Shown piece by piece: positions 39,930 through 47,701 of a stretch of 64,000 nt of DNA (position 1 is the stretch's first letter; each line of letters begins with the position of its first letter). Location: positions 12,635-76,634 of the forward strand of contig CAZEAP010000017.1 of assembly GCA_964510315.1 (NCBI GenBank), given 5' to 3'. The DNA comes from CAZEAP01 sp964510315 (GTDB lineage: Bacteria > Planctomycetota > Brocadiia > SM23-32). A program made the translations under genes and the position numbers. The notes beneath the pieces were generated by a model that was not told the DNA's origin, did no database searches, and saw only the letters and a program-made list of their open reading frames with translations.

Positions 39930-42607
39930 GACGGCCCTCCGGGCTGGGTCTGTTTCGGCGTCGGTGCGACGGGCTCGCGCGTGCCCTCCCCGGACAGTTG
40001 CAGCAGCATACGGGCCGAGGCGTTGCCCGGTTCGATGCGCAGGACGCGCCTGGCCAGCTCCGCGGCCCGCTCGAATCGACCCGCCCGGGCGTACAGCTCG
40101 GCCAGCATGGAGAGGTCCAGAACGCTGCGGGGATTCTGCTCGACGATCTGCTCCAGCACCCCGGCACTCTCTTTGAGGCGTCCTGCGGCCATCAGGAGCG
40201 CGGCCAGCCGGCGCCTTGCCTTCAACGAATCGGCGCGCAGTTCCAGAGCGCGGCGGCAGTGCCGGATGGCCTCTTTCGGCTGTCCGGCCTGCGCGAGCAA
40301 TTCCACCATCTGCATCCGCCATGCGAAGTTGTCCTCGCCGCTCTGGAAAGACTCTTCGAGCAGCTCGCGCGCGGCCTTCGTCAGGCCGAAGCCTTCCAGC
40401 GCCGCGGCCATCTGCGCCGCCTTCCCCTCCCGCCGGGGTGCCAGCAGGTCGAGACGCGCGTGAGGTCCACGAAGGAACTCCACCAGCCGGGCCTGGCTCC
40501 CGGGTCCGCCCCCGCCAAGCTCACGAAAGAGCGCCCGGGTTTTCTGCTCGTATATGGCCTGGAAGCCGCGGAGCGCAACCGCCTTCTGAGCCGGACTGCT
40601 GAACTCCACCCGCTCGATCAAGCCGGCCGGCCCCTTTGCCCTGTACTGGGCCACCGCGGCCACCGAGGCCACCCGCGTCGGCGTGCTGAGGTCCCGCGCC
40701 GTGGGAGTGGGCCGGCTCGGGGGGTCCCGGCGGTAGGGCGAGGCGTCCCCGATCAACTCCTTCAGTTCGCTGTGGTCGCCCACGTAGGCTGCCAGCAGGT
40801 CGCCGGGGTGCCAGAAACCCATCTCGGTCAGCAGGCCCTCCACCTCGGGGTCCTGGAACATCGCGTGGAGGCGGCTGTAGTCCAGCTTCAGGTCTTCGCC
40901 GGCCAGGACGACGCCGTCCCGCCCCTCCAGGAACAGGTGATAGCGTGGCCAGGCCGCCTCAACCGTCGCCAGCAGCCGGCGGAGGGTGCCCACCTTCACC
41001 GTGCCCACAGGCAGCCACAGGCAGAGCACGGCGTCATCGGGTTGGTCCTCACCCAGCAAACTAAGTCCCTCTACGGTGAGCAGGCGGGGGTATGTGAATG
41101 GAGAGAGGAGCTTCGGACCGCAGAAGATCAGATCGCTTTGGGAGTTCCGCCTGTAGTCCAGCCCGGTCACGGGGAGAATGTAGAAAGGAGCCATTGTAGC
41201 CAACCGCAGAGGGCCCGGCGTGCCGAACCGCTTTCCGCGAGCAGCGGCCAGCCCGAGTGCGGCCGCCAGCCCCACCGACGGTGTTCGTCTGTACTCGCCT
41301 TGCTGCTCGACCCGTACCAGGTGTCCGTCGACGAACTCCGCATCCGTGGACCCATGACGGAGCGTGGCGGTCAACTCGAGCCCACGGAACCGGATGTCCA
41401 CCGGCTTACCCACGGGTCTCCGTTCCGCGTCTTCGCCGGTCGCACCCGTGACCTTGCCGAACGAACGCCGCAGCCCCAGCCATCCGGCATGAGGATCGAT
41501 CGCAAGAAGGCAGACCAGGGCCGCCGCACCAGCGGCCAACAGGCCCAGACGGCCCACGAGGCTGCCGCGACGGCCCGCACGCCGATCCGCCGCGAATGCG
41601 ACCACCCCCGCCGCCACGGCGAGCAGAATCGCCACCGCGTAGGGGGCGGCGTACCACCGGGCAACCCAGCCGGCGACCACCGCGCCCAGTCCCCCGAAGC
41701 CAACCTGTAAGGCCCGGCCGCTTTGGGGGCGCCAGGGGTATCCCGACGCCACACCCAGGACGAGTGCCAGAACCCAGAAAGGGAATATCCTGCCGGCCGT
41801 GAGTTCATACGAGGACGTCTGCGCGGCACCCGAGAAGCTGACGATCAGGTCCGGGTAGCCGAAGAAGGACAGGGCATTCAGCAGACAGACGCCGACCACC
41901 GCCAGGGCGCCCGTCACGACGGCCGCGGCCCTGCGGGGCGGCCCGGGCCAGGCTGCGGACGAGACCAGTGCTCCGACAAAGAACGGCACCCCCAAAGCGG
42001 CCGCCGCGTATGCGGGAGAGCGGGCCACGGGGACGTACGACCTGAGCAGCGCCAGTCCCGCCGCCCCTACGGCGGCCGCCAAAACGAAGTCCGGCGAGAA
42101 AGACACCTCCTCCCACAAATCCGTCCTCCCCTTCAGGTCCCAGGTCGAGTGTATCCATTGGCCGGCAACCGCCAAGGCTGTGGAACCGGCCAGCCCGGGC
42201 CAAACACCCACGACCCCGAGCAGCCCCGCGGCGCAGGCCGCCAGCCCGGCGGCGATCCCCGCGGGCAGACCGTAGACCGTGCCGGCCCCCCACCGGCCGA
42301 TGGGGAGGAAGCTCCTGGACCAGAGGAGCAGGACCATTGCTACCAGCGCAACAACGTCGGGCATCCCGAAGAAGGATATCAGGGCTCCAGCCGCGACCAG
42401 CAGAAAGGGGAACAAGATGCGTAGCGAAATCGGCAACACGACCCCGGCCCAAAGGTACCAGACAAGAAAAACCAGGAAAGGCAAAGCAAAGGACTCAACG
42501 CTGAAGAGGGGGAGCGCGGCAAACAGCGCCACGCCAATGGCCTGGCCGCAGAGGAAGGCGGATATAAACCCACCCGTGCCGCCCGCTTTTGGGTTATCGA
42601 GGTTCAA
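39926..42607 (-). CDS. Multi-spanning membrane protein with degenerate spermidine-synthase-like and TPR domains
   Basis: About 893 aa. Roughly twelve hydrophobic helices fill the first 400 residues. A soluble domain follows whose SQSDLIFCGPKLLSPFTYPRLLTVEGLSLLG and AVLCLWLPVGTVKVGTLRRLLATVEAAWPRYHLFLEG resemble the late part of polyamine aminopropyltransferase domains (the 'LfT.efy...wLp' region), but the SAM-binding G-rich loop is not evident. The C-terminus is TPR (AWRMQMVELLAQAGQPKEAIRHCRRALELRAD; SVLDLSMLAELYARAGRFERAAELARRVLRIEPG). Membrane-SpeE-TPR proteins of this kind are known but uncharacterised. The start is uncertain: TTG at 42607 (overlapping the serS stop) or GTG at 42622. Its stop is coupled to the GT2 gene. 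Confidence 0.7.
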   Translation of the reverse strand: MNLDNPKAGGTGGFISAFLCGQAIGVALFAALPLFSVESFALPFLVFLVWYLWAGVVLPISLRILFPFLLVAAGALISFFGMPDVVALVAMVLLLWSRSFLPIGRWGAGTVYGLPAGIAAGLAACAAGLLGVVGVWPGLAGSTALAVAGQWIHSTWDLKGRTDLWEEVSFSPDFVLAAAVGAAGLALLRSYVPVARSPAYAAAALGVPFFVGALVSSAAWPGPPRRAAAVVTGALAVVGVCLLNALSFFGYPDLIVSFSGAAQTSSYELTAGRIFPFWVLALVLGVASGYPWRPQSGRALQVGFGGLGAVVAGWVARWYAAPYAVAILLAVAAGVVAFAADRRAGRRGSLVGRLGLLAAGAAALVCLLAIDPHAGWLGLRRSFGKVTGATGEDAERRPVGKPVDIRFRGLELTATLRHGSTDAEFVDGHLVRVEQQGEYRRTPSVGLAAALGLAAARGKRFGTPGPLRLATMAPFYILPVTGLDYRRNSQSDLIFCGPKLLSPFTYPRLLTVEGLSLLGEDQPDDAVLCLWLPVGTVKVGTLRRLLATVEAAWPRYHLFLEGRDGVVLAGEDLKLDYSRLHAMFQDPEVEGLLTEMGFWHPGDLLAAYVGDHSELKELIGDASPYRRDPPSRPTPTARDLSTPTRVASVAAVAQYRAKGPAGLIERVEFSSPAQKAVALRGFQAIYEQKTRALFRELGGGGPGSQARLVEFLRGPHARLDLLAPRREGKAAQMAAALEGFGLTKAARELLEESFQSGEDNFAWRMQMVELLAQAGQPKEAIRHCRRALELRADSLKARRRLAALLMAAGRLKESAGVLEQIVEQNPRSVLDLSMLAELYARAGRFERAAELARRVLRIEPGNASARMLLQLSGEGTREPVAPTPKQTQPGGPS

Positions 42608-43871
42608 TTCTGGCCACGCCACCCATGTATGACCTGAGAACTTCCGGCACAACGACGCTGCCGTCGGCCTGCTGATAGTTCTCCAGTACGGCGATGACCG
42701 TCCGCGGCAGGGCGATGCCGGAGCCGTTGAGAGTGTGGACAAACCGGGTGCCCCCGCCGCCTGAGGGCCGGTAGCGGGTGTTGGTGCGGCGGGCCTGGAA
42801 ATCGCCGCAGTTGCTGCAGGAGCTGACCTCCAGCCACTCGCCGCAGCCGGCCGCCCAGACCTCGATGTCGTAGGCCCGGCGCGCCTGGAAGGCCATGTCG
42901 CCGGTGGCCAGTTCCTTCACCCGGTACGGAAGCCCCAGTTCCCGGCAGATGTCCTCCGCGTCACCGAGCAGGTTCTGCAGTTCCTCCTCGGAGTTCTCCG
43001 GCAGGACCAGCTTCACCATCTCGACCTTGTCGAACTGATGCCCCCGCTTGATGCCGCGCACGTCGCGCCCGGCGCTCATCTTCTCCCGGCGAAAGCAGGC
43101 GGTGTAGGCGGTGTAGCCGATGGGAAGCTGCTGTTCCTCCAGGATCTCGTCGCGATGCAGGTTCGTCAGGGGGACCTCGGCGGTGGGGATGAGCCAGAGG
43201 TCCTCCTCCACGTCGCGGTAGAGGTTCTCGGCGAACTTGGGCAGTTGGCCGGTGCCCTCCAGGCAGCGGGCCCCGACAACGAAAGGCGGGTAGGCCTCGA
43301 TGTATCCGTGACGGCCGACGTGCAGGTCGAGCATCCAGTTGATGAGGGCGCGCTGGAGCCGGGAGCCCTCGCGGAGCATGACGTAAAACCTGGACCCGCT
43401 GAGCTTTACGCCGCGCTCGAAATCCAAAACGCCCAGCTCGGGACCCAGCTCCCAGTGGGGCCGGGGCTCGAAATCGAACTCCGGGACCCGGCCCTCGGTG
43501 CGGAGCACGACGCCGTCCTCCTCTTCGAGTCCGACCGGGGCTTCGGGATGGGGGATGTTGGGCACCTGCAGCATGAGTTCGTCCAGTTCGGCGCGGAGGG
43601 CGTCGGCGCGCTCGTCCAGTCCCTCGATTTGCCTGCCCACCTCCCTCATCCGGCGGATCAGCTCCTCCCGCTCGGAGCCCTCTTCCATGGAGCCGATCCT
43701 GCGGGACTCGCGGTTGCGCTCGGCCTTGAGTTCCTCCGACCGGTGCACCACTTCCCGCCACTGCTCGTCCAGCTGGCGGAGCCGGTCCACCACGGCGGTG
43801 TCCTCCCCGAGCTTGCGCAGGCCTTCCTTCACCTTCTCGGGTTCTTCGCGGATGAGGTCGATGTCCAGCAT
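42594..43871 (-). CDS. serS: Seryl-tRNA synthetase
   Basis: Class II synthetase charging tRNA-Ser. N-terminal antiparallel coiled-coil tRNA-binding arm (about 30-105), then the class II core: GSRFYVMLREGSRLQRALINWML, IPTAEVPLTNLHRDEIL (motif around the TAE serine loop), ACFRREKMSAGRDVRGIKRGHQFDKVEMVKLV (motif 2) and NGSGIALPRTVIAVLENYQ (motif 3). 425 aa from the ATG at 43871, at the usual MLDIDLIREEPE start. Its 5' side abuts the inverted-repeat end of the S23 element at 43891. Confidence 0.95.
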   Translation of the reverse strand: MLDIDLIREEPEKVKEGLRKLGEDTAVVDRLRQLDEQWREVVHRSEELKAERNRESRRIGSMEEGSEREELIRRMREVGRQIEGLDERADALRAELDELMLQVPNIPHPEAPVGLEEEDGVVLRTEGRVPEFDFEPRPHWELGPELGVLDFERGVKLSGSRFYVMLREGSRLQRALINWMLDLHVGRHGYIEAYPPFVVGARCLEGTGQLPKFAENLYRDVEEDLWLIPTAEVPLTNLHRDEILEEQQLPIGYTAYTACFRREKMSAGRDVRGIKRGHQFDKVEMVKLVLPENSEEELQNLLGDAEDICRELGLPYRVKELATGDMAFQARRAYDIEVWAAGCGEWLEVSSCSNCGDFQARRTNTRYRPSGGGGTRFVHTLNGSGIALPRTVIAVLENYQQADGSVVVPEVLRSYMGGVARIEPR

Positions 43872-43890
43872 CGAAAAAAGCCCCAATTAT

Positions 43891-43923
43891 GAATTCTGAA
43901 GTCTGAAGTCTGAAGTCTGAAAA
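43891..43923. repeat. Left inverted repeat of the S23 element
   Basis: GAATTC followed by four TGAAGTC-type heptamers, ending TGAAAA. The reverse complement of the copy at 44428-44461 matches it over about 26 bp, differing in heptamer number. It lies 20 bp upstream of the serS start codon. Confidence 0.85.
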
Positions 43924-44015
43924 ACGACAAACATCTCTATCCTCCCAACGGTGCTTTGCCAACTTTGGGCCGGGGCGCCGGAAGTCGGCCCTGTCCTGCA
44001 GTTGAGAAAGCAGCA

Positions 44016-44390
44016 CTAATCAGTCCGTAGCCCGGACTCCTTTGCCCGAACGATTATGCTGGTGACCACGGCGGTGATCTCGTCCGTCTCTGCGATCAAC
44101 GCTTCCAGGCGGTCGGCAGGAAAGATGCCCGACCTTTGCAGCAATCGAAGCCAGTAAAGGCTCTCTCTGGCCTCCTTCTGCGCCAGGCTGTACTTGTGCA
44201 CAAAATCGGCGGAGCTTTCGGCCGCCTGTGCTTCCGCAACATTCGCGCCGACCGACGTGGCGGAGCGGAGGTATTGCTTCCCGATGACCAGCCCGGCCCC
44301 ATCCTCCCCGGCCTCCAGGGCCTGAAATAGCCGCACAGCACGGAGGGCGTAGTCCAGCGTCCGCCGGCGAATGTCTTGAGGTTCACTCAC
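44016..44390 (-). CDS. Four-helix-bundle protein (23S rRNA intervening-sequence / S23 family)
   Basis: 124 aa, GTG start with AGGAG 7 nt before. Family pattern: DYALRAVRLFQALE for helix 1, VIGKQYLRSATSVGANVAEAQAAESSADFVHKYSLAQKEARESLYWLRLLQRSG for helices 2-3 and a final helix AVVTSIIVRAKES. The RSATSVGANVAEA and KEARESLYWLRLL segments are diagnostic. Relatives are encoded within intervening sequences of 23S rRNA genes and include the Avd accessory proteins of diversity-generating retroelements; free-standing copies are common and of unknown function. Here it lies between inverted heptamer repeats, suggesting a small mobile or once-mobile unit. Confidence 0.92.
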   Translation of the reverse strand: MSEPQDIRRRTLDYALRAVRLFQALEAGEDGAGLVIGKQYLRSATSVGANVAEAQAAESSADFVHKYSLAQKEARESLYWLRLLQRSGIFPADRLEALIAETDEITAVVTSIIVRAKESGLRTD

Positions 44391-44427
44391 GGAAGTCTCC
44401 TGAGCAGGGGCTTTGACGCCTCCTGTG

Positions 44428-44461
44428 TTTTCAGACTTCAGACTTCAGAATTCAGACTTCC
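44428..44461. repeat. Right inverted repeat of the S23 element
   Basis: CAGACTTCAGACTTCAGAAT followed by TCAGACTTCC: inverted copy of the heptamer block at 43891-43923. The pfk stop codon (TGA at 44452-44454, minus strand) lies inside it, so the end of PFK is formed by repeat sequence. Confidence 0.85.
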
Positions 44462-45570
44462 TTCCGGTATTCGTCGCCGAAACAGGTGCCGACCGACCGG
44501 GCGGCCTGCACCAGGTGGCAGTCGGGGTCCACCAGTCGCTGGCGGTCGGCGATCTCTTCCAGGTCCACCGGGACCATCTCGGTCCCCTTCAGTCCGACCA
44601 TCACGTTCAGGTTTCCCTCGGCGGCCTGCTGGACGGCCGCCTGGCCGAAGCGCGTGGCCAGCACCCGGTCGTAGGCCGTCGGGGTGCCGCCGCGCTGAAC
44701 GTGTCCCAGCACCACCGCGCGGCTCTCCAGGGTGGTGCGCTGCTCTATCTGGTCGGCCAGCCACACGCCGATGCCGCCGAGGCGGATCTTGTCGGTGCTC
44801 TCCTCCACCTCGTCTCGCACCACGTACTGGCCCCCGGGCCGTTTGACGCCCTCGCTGACCACTACGATGCTGAAGCGTTTGCCCCGGCGGCTGCGCTCCC
44901 GGACGGCCTCGCAGACGGTCTCCAGCCGGTAGTCGATCTCGGGGATGAGGATGACGTCTCCACCGCCGGCGATACCCCCCACCAGAGCCAGCCAGCCGGC
45001 GTAGCGGCCCATCGTCTCCAGCACCATCACCCGGTGGTGGGACATGGCCGTGGTGTGGAGCCGGTCGATGGCCTGGGCCACCACCTGCACGGCGGTGTCG
45101 AACCCGAAGGTCACGTCGGTCTCGACGATGTCGTTGTCGATCGTCTTGGGGACGCCGACAACCGGCACGCCTTTCTCGGAGAGCTGCCGGGAGATGCTCA
45201 GCGTGCCGTCCCCGCCGATGCAGAAAAGCACGTCCAGCCCGGCGTTGCGAAAGTTCTCGACGCACTCATCGGAGCGGTCTTCGGCATCCTGCGCGTCGCC
45301 GCCGGGAGGTGTGTAGTGGAACGGATGGGCCTTGTTGGATGTGCCCAGTATGGTGCCGCCGACCGTCAGTATCCCGCTGACGTCCTCATACTCCAGCTCG
45401 CGCATCCGGTTGTGGATCAGTCCATAGTAGCCGTCCTCTATGCCCACCGCCTCGAACCCGTAATCCAGCAGGCCGCTTTTGACGACGGCCCGGATAACCG
45501 CGTTGATTCCGGGGCAGTCCCCGCCGCCGGTCAGCACACCGATTCGCTCAATGGACTGGGGGTTGCTCAT
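44452..45570 (-). CDS. 6-phosphofructokinase (PfkA family)
   Basis: Phosphorylates fructose 6-phosphate in glycolysis. Conserved blocks: GVLTGGGDCPGINAVIRAVV at the N-terminus, CIGGDGTL, PKTIDNDIVETDVTFGFDTAV (catalytic base in the IDND loop), ETMGRYAGWLAL, PEIDYRLETV and HVQRGGTPTAYDR. The donor-site positions combine Gly in GGDG (ATP type; PPi enzymes have GGDD) with Lys in PKTIDND (PPi type; typical ATP enzymes have PGTIDND). This mix occurs in ATP-using lineages such as trypanosomatid PFK, so ATP is favoured but not certain. 372 aa. The last codons and stop lie in the S23-element repeat. Confidence 0.9.
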   Translation of the reverse strand: MSNPQSIERIGVLTGGGDCPGINAVIRAVVKSGLLDYGFEAVGIEDGYYGLIHNRMRELEYEDVSGILTVGGTILGTSNKAHPFHYTPPGGDAQDAEDRSDECVENFRNAGLDVLFCIGGDGTLSISRQLSEKGVPVVGVPKTIDNDIVETDVTFGFDTAVQVVAQAIDRLHTTAMSHHRVMVLETMGRYAGWLALVGGIAGGGDVILIPEIDYRLETVCEAVRERSRRGKRFSIVVVSEGVKRPGGQYVVRDEVEESTDKIRLGGIGVWLADQIEQRTTLESRAVVLGHVQRGGTPTAYDRVLATRFGQAAVQQAAEGNLNVMVGLKGTEMVPVDLEEIADRQRLVDPDCHLVQAARSVGTCFGDEYRKEV

Positions 45571-45591
45571 GGAGGACCTCTTCAGCAGGGG

Positions 45592-46635
45592 TCAGTCGTG
45601 GGGCTCAACCAGCACTTTCAGGGCCTCTTTGGATTCGGCGACTCCTATGGCCTCCTCCACACGGCTCAGGCTGAACCGATGGGTGACCAGCGCCTCGGCG
45701 CCCACGCGGCCTGAACCGATCAGGGAAAGGGCCTTGTAGTTGTGATAGGGGTTTGAGCCGTGGGTCCCGAAAACGGCGATCTCCTCGTAATGCACCCGGT
45801 TGCTGTCGAACTCGATCTCGGGTGTGCCCTGGGGCAGGCCGCCGAAGAAGCTGATGCGGCCGCGGGGGGCGACAAGCTCCACCGAGTCTCTCTGGGCTTC
45901 CGGGGAAGCACACGCCACGATCAAGACCTGCACCCCCCTGCCGTCGGTCAGGCCGCCGACCCTCTCGGTCAGCTCCTCGCGCTCGGCATCCACGTAGGCG
46001 TCGGCGGCGGCCACTTCGGCCAGTTTCAGGCGGTCGGCGCGCAGGTCCGTCATGTAGACTTTCCGGGCTCCAAGGGTCCTGGCCAGCATGGCGTGCAGGC
46101 ATCCGATCGGACCGCAGCCCATTATCAGGACCTCATCGGCCGGCCCGACTTCCATCCTCTCCTGCGCGTTCAGGCAGCAGGCGAGCGGCTCAGTAAGAGC
46201 GGCCGCCGCTGAGCTGACCCTGTTGGGGACCTTGTTCAGGGAGCCCTGCCTCACCGCGCGCGGCGGGACCACCATGAACTCGGCGAACCCGCCGTCGCAA
46301 TCGGAGCCGATGTTGATGATGTTCTCACAGACCGTGCTGCGGCCGCTCCGGCAATACCTGCACGATCCGCAGGGCACGGCGGGGGCGACGGCGACGCGCT
46401 CACTGTCGTAATAGCCGCTCACCGCCGAGCCCACCTCGACAATGGTGCCCGCCAGCTCGTGGCCGAGGATGACCGGCGGCTTCACAATCCGGTGCCCGTG
46501 GCGGAGCGCCTTAACGTCCGTTCCGCAGACCGCGCAGGCGTCGACTCGCAGCAGGACACCATCCGGGGGGCACTCAGGGGTCTCCACTTGGCGCAGGGCC
46601 ATCCGCCCGTCCTCTTTCAGTACGGCAGCCTGCAT
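45592..46635 (-). CDS. Zinc-dependent medium-chain alcohol/polyol dehydrogenase
   Basis: 347 aa MDR-family enzyme. Catalytic zinc residues in ACAVCGTDVKAL (about 34-45) and GHELAGTIVEVG; structural zinc loop CGSCRYCRSGRSTVC (about 89-103); NAD(P)-binding GCGPIGCLHAMLARTLGA near 173. It groups by eye with sorbitol/threonine dehydrogenase-like members; the substrate is not decidable. A perfect AAAGGAGG precedes the ATG. It lies 21 bp upstream of pfk, so a link with sugar metabolism is plausible. Confidence 0.9.
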   Translation of the reverse strand: MQAAVLKEDGRMALRQVETPECPPDGVLLRVDACAVCGTDVKALRHGHRIVKPPVILGHELAGTIVEVGSAVSGYYDSERVAVAPAVPCGSCRYCRSGRSTVCENIINIGSDCDGGFAEFMVVPPRAVRQGSLNKVPNRVSSAAAALTEPLACCLNAQERMEVGPADEVLIMGCGPIGCLHAMLARTLGARKVYMTDLRADRLKLAEVAAADAYVDAEREELTERVGGLTDGRGVQVLIVACASPEAQRDSVELVAPRGRISFFGGLPQGTPEIEFDSNRVHYEEIAVFGTHGSNPYHNYKALSLIGSGRVGAEALVTHRFSLSRVEEAIGVAESKEALKVLVEPHD

Positions 46636-46665
46636 CCGGCACCTCCTTTGATATAGCTCGTCCCG

Positions 46666-47661
46666 TTAGTCGCGCAGGAGATGGGCACCCTCTTTGAGCA
46701 ACTCCAGGACCTCCTCCTGGAGTGCGGGGGTCTCATTGAGCCCCTCCACCACCAGCGGAACCACCTCCGGCCGGGCGCCAACGGCATGAGCCCGCGGCAT
46801 CAGGTCCGTCACGTAGCGGGCCCACGTCCGCAGGTCCACCCGCAGATCATCCCGGCGGGCCAGCAGCAGCGTCGGTCGGGCTTCCAGGCGGCAAAGAGAG
46901 AATTCCACCTCCTTCTCTTCGCGCGCATAGCTCCCGATCTCCGCCCAGAAGGGATGGCGTTCCGGGGGCAACTGCAGCTCCACAAGTTTCATCTCCCGCA
47001 TCGGGCGGGGGTCGCCGCAGTTTTCGCGCGCGAACCGGCGGTTCTCCTCGTGGACTTTCTCGGCTTGCTCACAGTGCTCGGCGACAACGTCTTCGGGCCG
47101 ACCCTCGATCAGCTCCGCTATGGCCTCGGCCAGCATCCGACGGTCCGCCTTCAGGGCGGTCAGGACCCCGCGCAGGTCCTCCGCCCAGTTCACTTCTTCC
47201 CCAAGGTCCCGGCCGGCCCCGAACCGGGCCAACTGCTCGTCGTAGTCGCTGCCCGGCTCTTCCAGGTGGTCCAGCATCAGTCGGGCGACGGAGCCGGCGT
47301 TGGGATCGACGAGGAGGTTCTCCTCTCCGATCATATGGCCGACGGCGCGGCGGTCCTCAGGGTGCCAGGGGGCGGCGCCGTACCACTTCGCCTCGCCGAC
47401 GAAGCTGCGCAGCCGCTTCATCAGCCTGGGGCGGACCAGGTTGCCGTCCCAGTCCACGTGCACAACCTGCAGGCCGCACAGCACCAGGTCGTATCCCCGC
47501 GGCAGCTTGCGCTGGACCTCACGCTCGAAGAACCGAGCCAGCTCCTCGGAGGGGAAGATCAGCGCCTCGGCGCCGTCCGGTGCGGCCCGACCGGCCAGTG
47601 CCGCAGCGGCGGAGGCGTCCACTTCCGGGGCACAGACAATGACTGTGAAGGCGTCGTCCAT
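46666..47661 (-). CDS. Unrecognised protein
   Basis: 331 aa, soluble, rich in charged residues, no signal peptide or membrane helix. Notable segments: FTVIVCAPEVDASAAAALAGRA at the start, GYDLVLCGLQVVHVDWDGNLVRPRLMKRL (about 56-84), GHMIGEENLLVDPNAGSVARLMLDHLE near 108, and LLLARRDDLRVDLRTWARYVTDL. A distant DHH-type phosphoesterase resemblance is possible (strand-Asp patterns and a VARLMLDHLE helix) but catalytic DHH is absent. It sits between the helicase and the dehydrogenase with gaps of 40 and 30 bp. Confidence 0.7.
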   Translation of the reverse strand: MDDAFTVIVCAPEVDASAAAALAGRAAPDGAEALIFPSEELARFFEREVQRKLPRGYDLVLCGLQVVHVDWDGNLVRPRLMKRLRSFVGEAKWYGAAPWHPEDRRAVGHMIGEENLLVDPNAGSVARLMLDHLEEPGSDYDEQLARFGAGRDLGEEVNWAEDLRGVLTALKADRRMLAEAIAELIEGRPEDVVAEHCEQAEKVHEENRRFARENCGDPRPMREMKLVELQLPPERHPFWAEIGSYAREEKEVEFSLCRLEARPTLLLARRDDLRVDLRTWARYVTDLMPRAHAVGARPEVVPLVVEGLNETPALQEEVLELLKEGAHLLRD

Positions 47662-47701
47662 ATAGTTCGACTCTCCGGTTTGAGCGCCCCCGCCGAGCTT
47701 C

